Source: Acidobacteriaceae bacterium
GTDB taxonomy: Bacteria > Acidobacteriota > Terriglobia > Terriglobales > Acidobacteriaceae
DNA length: 7,466 nucleotides
Direction of reading: 5' to 3'
NCBI GenBank assembly: GCA_003165855.1
Contig: PMXH01000605.1
Location: 1-7,466, forward strand
The notes under the pieces were generated by a model, which saw only the letters and a program-made list of their open reading frames with translations, was not told the DNA's origin and did not search any database. This document shows positions 6,213 through 7,466 of the stretch, one piece after another (within the stretch, counting starts at the first letter, position 1; each line of letters starts with the position of its first letter). The position numbers and the translations under genes are program-made.

Positions 6213-7466
6213 TTACTCGCCGTAGGGAACCCAAATGTTCTTGACTTGCGTGGAGTGTCGCAAGAACCATCGGCCTTCGCCTTGGTTCGCGTCATACCAA
6301 TCGATCGCGCGGCCTTCATTGGTGAATACTTGTTTGAGATTGCCAACGGAAAACGCTTTCGCCGCCGCCGCATTCGACTCGTCCGAGAAGCACCAGATCG
6401 CGTCCACATCGTCGTGCTCGGCGAGGGTCTTGAGTAGCTGAGACGCATATCCCGTGACCATATTGACCGCGCCACCCGGCAGATCACTCGTGTCGAACAC
6501 CTGGTAGAGATCTCCGACGATGAGCGGGTAGGTCTCCGAGGGCACCACGACAGCCGTATTTCCGGCTGCCAGAACCGGCAAGACAAGAGAGAGCAGGCCG
6601 AGTAGCGGATGTTCGTTCGGACAAATGATCCCCACGGTTCCGATCGGTTCGTTCATCGCGATTGCGATCGTCCGCGATGGCGGGCTATGCACCGCCCCAT
6701 CGAACTTGTCGGCCCACGCCGCGTAAGAGAATATCCGCTCGACGCTGGCAGCGACTTCCTTGTCGGCCTGCGATTCTCCAATGACCACCGCCAGCCGGCG
6801 GGCGATTTCTTCCCGGTGCAGCGCGAGATTCTCTGCCACGTAATAGAGAACCTGCGCTCGATTATGAGCCGTGGTCTTGGTCCAACTCACTGCCTTACGC
6901 GCGGCTTCAACAGCGTTGCGAATATCCTTTCGATTGCCGAGCGGCGCTTCACCGAGCAACTCGCCATGTAGGCCGCGTACTTCGAAGCTGTAGCCGGAAT
7001 CCGGTCTTGCCTGCTTACCGCCAATGTAGAGCTTCACCGTTCGGTCGATTTCCGGAGTTGGCTGTTGCTCTCCGGTGGTTGACTCGGTAGGCGCGCGCTC
7101 CTCACGCGAAAGCGCAGGAGCATTTTTGAACCAGGACGGTTCTAGATATTCAAGCAGACCTTCGCGGCCGCCTTCGCGGCCGTAGCCGCTTTCGCGATAG
7201 CCGCCGAACCCGCACGCGGCGTCAAACAAATTCGTGCAATTAATCCAAACCACGCCAGCTTTGATCTGGGCTGCGACTTGCAGCGCCACGTTGACGCTCT
7301 CGCTCCACACGCAGGCTGCCAAGCCGTAAACCGTGTTGTTGGCGAGTTCGACGGCCTCGGCGGGCGTGCGGAATGTCATGGCCGCGAGTACAGGACCGAA
7401 AATCTCCTGCTGCGCGACCACCGAAGTCGGATGCACGTTGCTCAGCAGCGTTGGTGGGAAATAGAG
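6213..7466 (-). CDS. ALDH16-type two-domain aldehyde dehydrogenase, N-terminus outside window
   Basis: The frame is open from the right edge; the visible part is 417 residues. ALDHs oxidise aldehydes to acids with NAD(P)+. Residues 1 to about 112 are the end of a normal catalytic domain: YFPPTLL, then EIFGPV at 21-26 whose Glu and Phe contact the coenzyme, FRTPAEAVELANNT, and the C-terminal GFGGYRESGYGREGG at 86-100. The catalytic Cys of this domain lies beyond the edge. A Pro/Glu/Thr-rich linker (about 113-143) leads to a second ALDH-like domain beginning LYIGGK at 146-151, with PNEHP at 283-287 in place of the usual PWNFP loop. It ends at 417 soon after GNLKQVFTNEG (375-385), where active ALDHs continue with LELGGK and the catalytic Cys, so this copy is a pseudo-domain. 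The end, KNIWVPYGE, resembles the ending of ALDH16A1. Bacterial ALDH16 enzymes are about 800 residues and the first domain is active. It is followed by ribokinase, which suggests sugar or nucleoside breakdown. Confidence 0.88.
   Translation of the reverse strand, partial: LYFPPTLLSNVHPTSVVAQQEIFGPVLAAMTFRTPAEAVELANNTVYGLAACVWSESVNVALQVAAQIKAGVVWINCTNLFDAACGFGGYRESGYGREGGREGLLEYLEPSWFKNAPALSREERAPTESTTGEQQPTPEIDRTVKLYIGGKQARPDSGYSFEVRGLHGELLGEAPLGNRKDIRNAVEAARKAVSWTKTTAHNRAQVLYYVAENLALHREEIARRLAVVIGESQADKEVAASVERIFSYAAWADKFDGAVHSPPSRTIAIAMNEPIGTVGIICPNEHPLLGLLSLVLPVLAAGNTAVVVPSETYPLIVGDLYQVFDTSDLPGGAVNMVTGYASQLLKTLAEHDDVDAIWCFSDESNAAAAKAFSVGNLKQVFTNEGRAIDWYDANQGEGRWFLRHSTQVKNIWVPYGE

Noticed and set aside
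6213..7035. The second ALDH domain as a frameshifted or truncated pseudogene.
   Set aside because: The frame is intact to a clean stop and the C-terminal end resembles that of ALDH16A1, so the missing catalytic part is a family trait rather than recent damage.
1..7466. Mobile element, CRISPR array, RNA gene or defence system.
   Set aside because: No transposase or integrase motifs, no regularly spaced repeats, no tRNA- or rRNA-like sequence and no nuclease, toxin or phage-like products were seen on either strand.

Overview
The window is a piece of bacterial chromosome that most likely comes from an Acidobacteriota genome (Terriglobia/Solibacter/Koribacter-like). The main clue is the central gene: a very long Oar-like outer-membrane receptor with an N-terminal carboxypeptidase-regulatory-like domain, a protein type strongly amplified in that phylum. 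The left-hand gene also resembles a protein type I associate with Acidobacteria. GC content is moderately high, coding density is high, and all four genes lie on the minus strand, so transcription runs from right to left.

Reading in the direction of transcription: (1) 7466-6213 is the C-terminal 417 residues of a two-domain aldehyde dehydrogenase. It holds the end of a catalytic ALDH domain, a linker, and a shortened second ALDH-like domain without catalytic cysteine or glutamate. This architecture and the C-terminal end match family ALDH16. (2) After a 96-base gap with a good sigma70-type promoter comes a complete PfkB-family ribokinase (6116-5181) with all key residues. (3) After a 216-base gap with a second good promoter and a leader of about 85 bases containing two small hairpins comes the complete 1236-residue receptor (4964-1254). 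(4) After a 100-base gap with a perfect 8-bp inverted repeat around a TATACT box comes the N-terminal 384 residues of a secreted protein (1153 to the left edge). It looks like a TIM-barrel, glycoside-hydrolase-like protein and its C-terminus is outside the window.

Functionally, ALDH16 plus ribokinase suggests pentose or (deoxy)nucleoside catabolism. Aldehydes such as the acetaldehyde released by deoxyribose-phosphate aldolase would be oxidised, and free ribose would be phosphorylated. The receptor could import an oligomeric or complexed substrate across the outer membrane, and the secreted protein could act on a glycan, but the sequence does not show that the two halves share a substrate. Each of the last three genes seems to have its own promoter, so this is a co-oriented neighbourhood rather than a proven operon.

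I saw no RNA genes, CRISPR arrays, insertion sequences, integrase sites or defence genes. The most notable items are the ALDH16 pseudo-domain, the cysteine pairing in the receptor, the leader and intergenic hairpins, and the poorly characterised left-hand gene. I did not find clear evidence of an undescribed multi-gene system.
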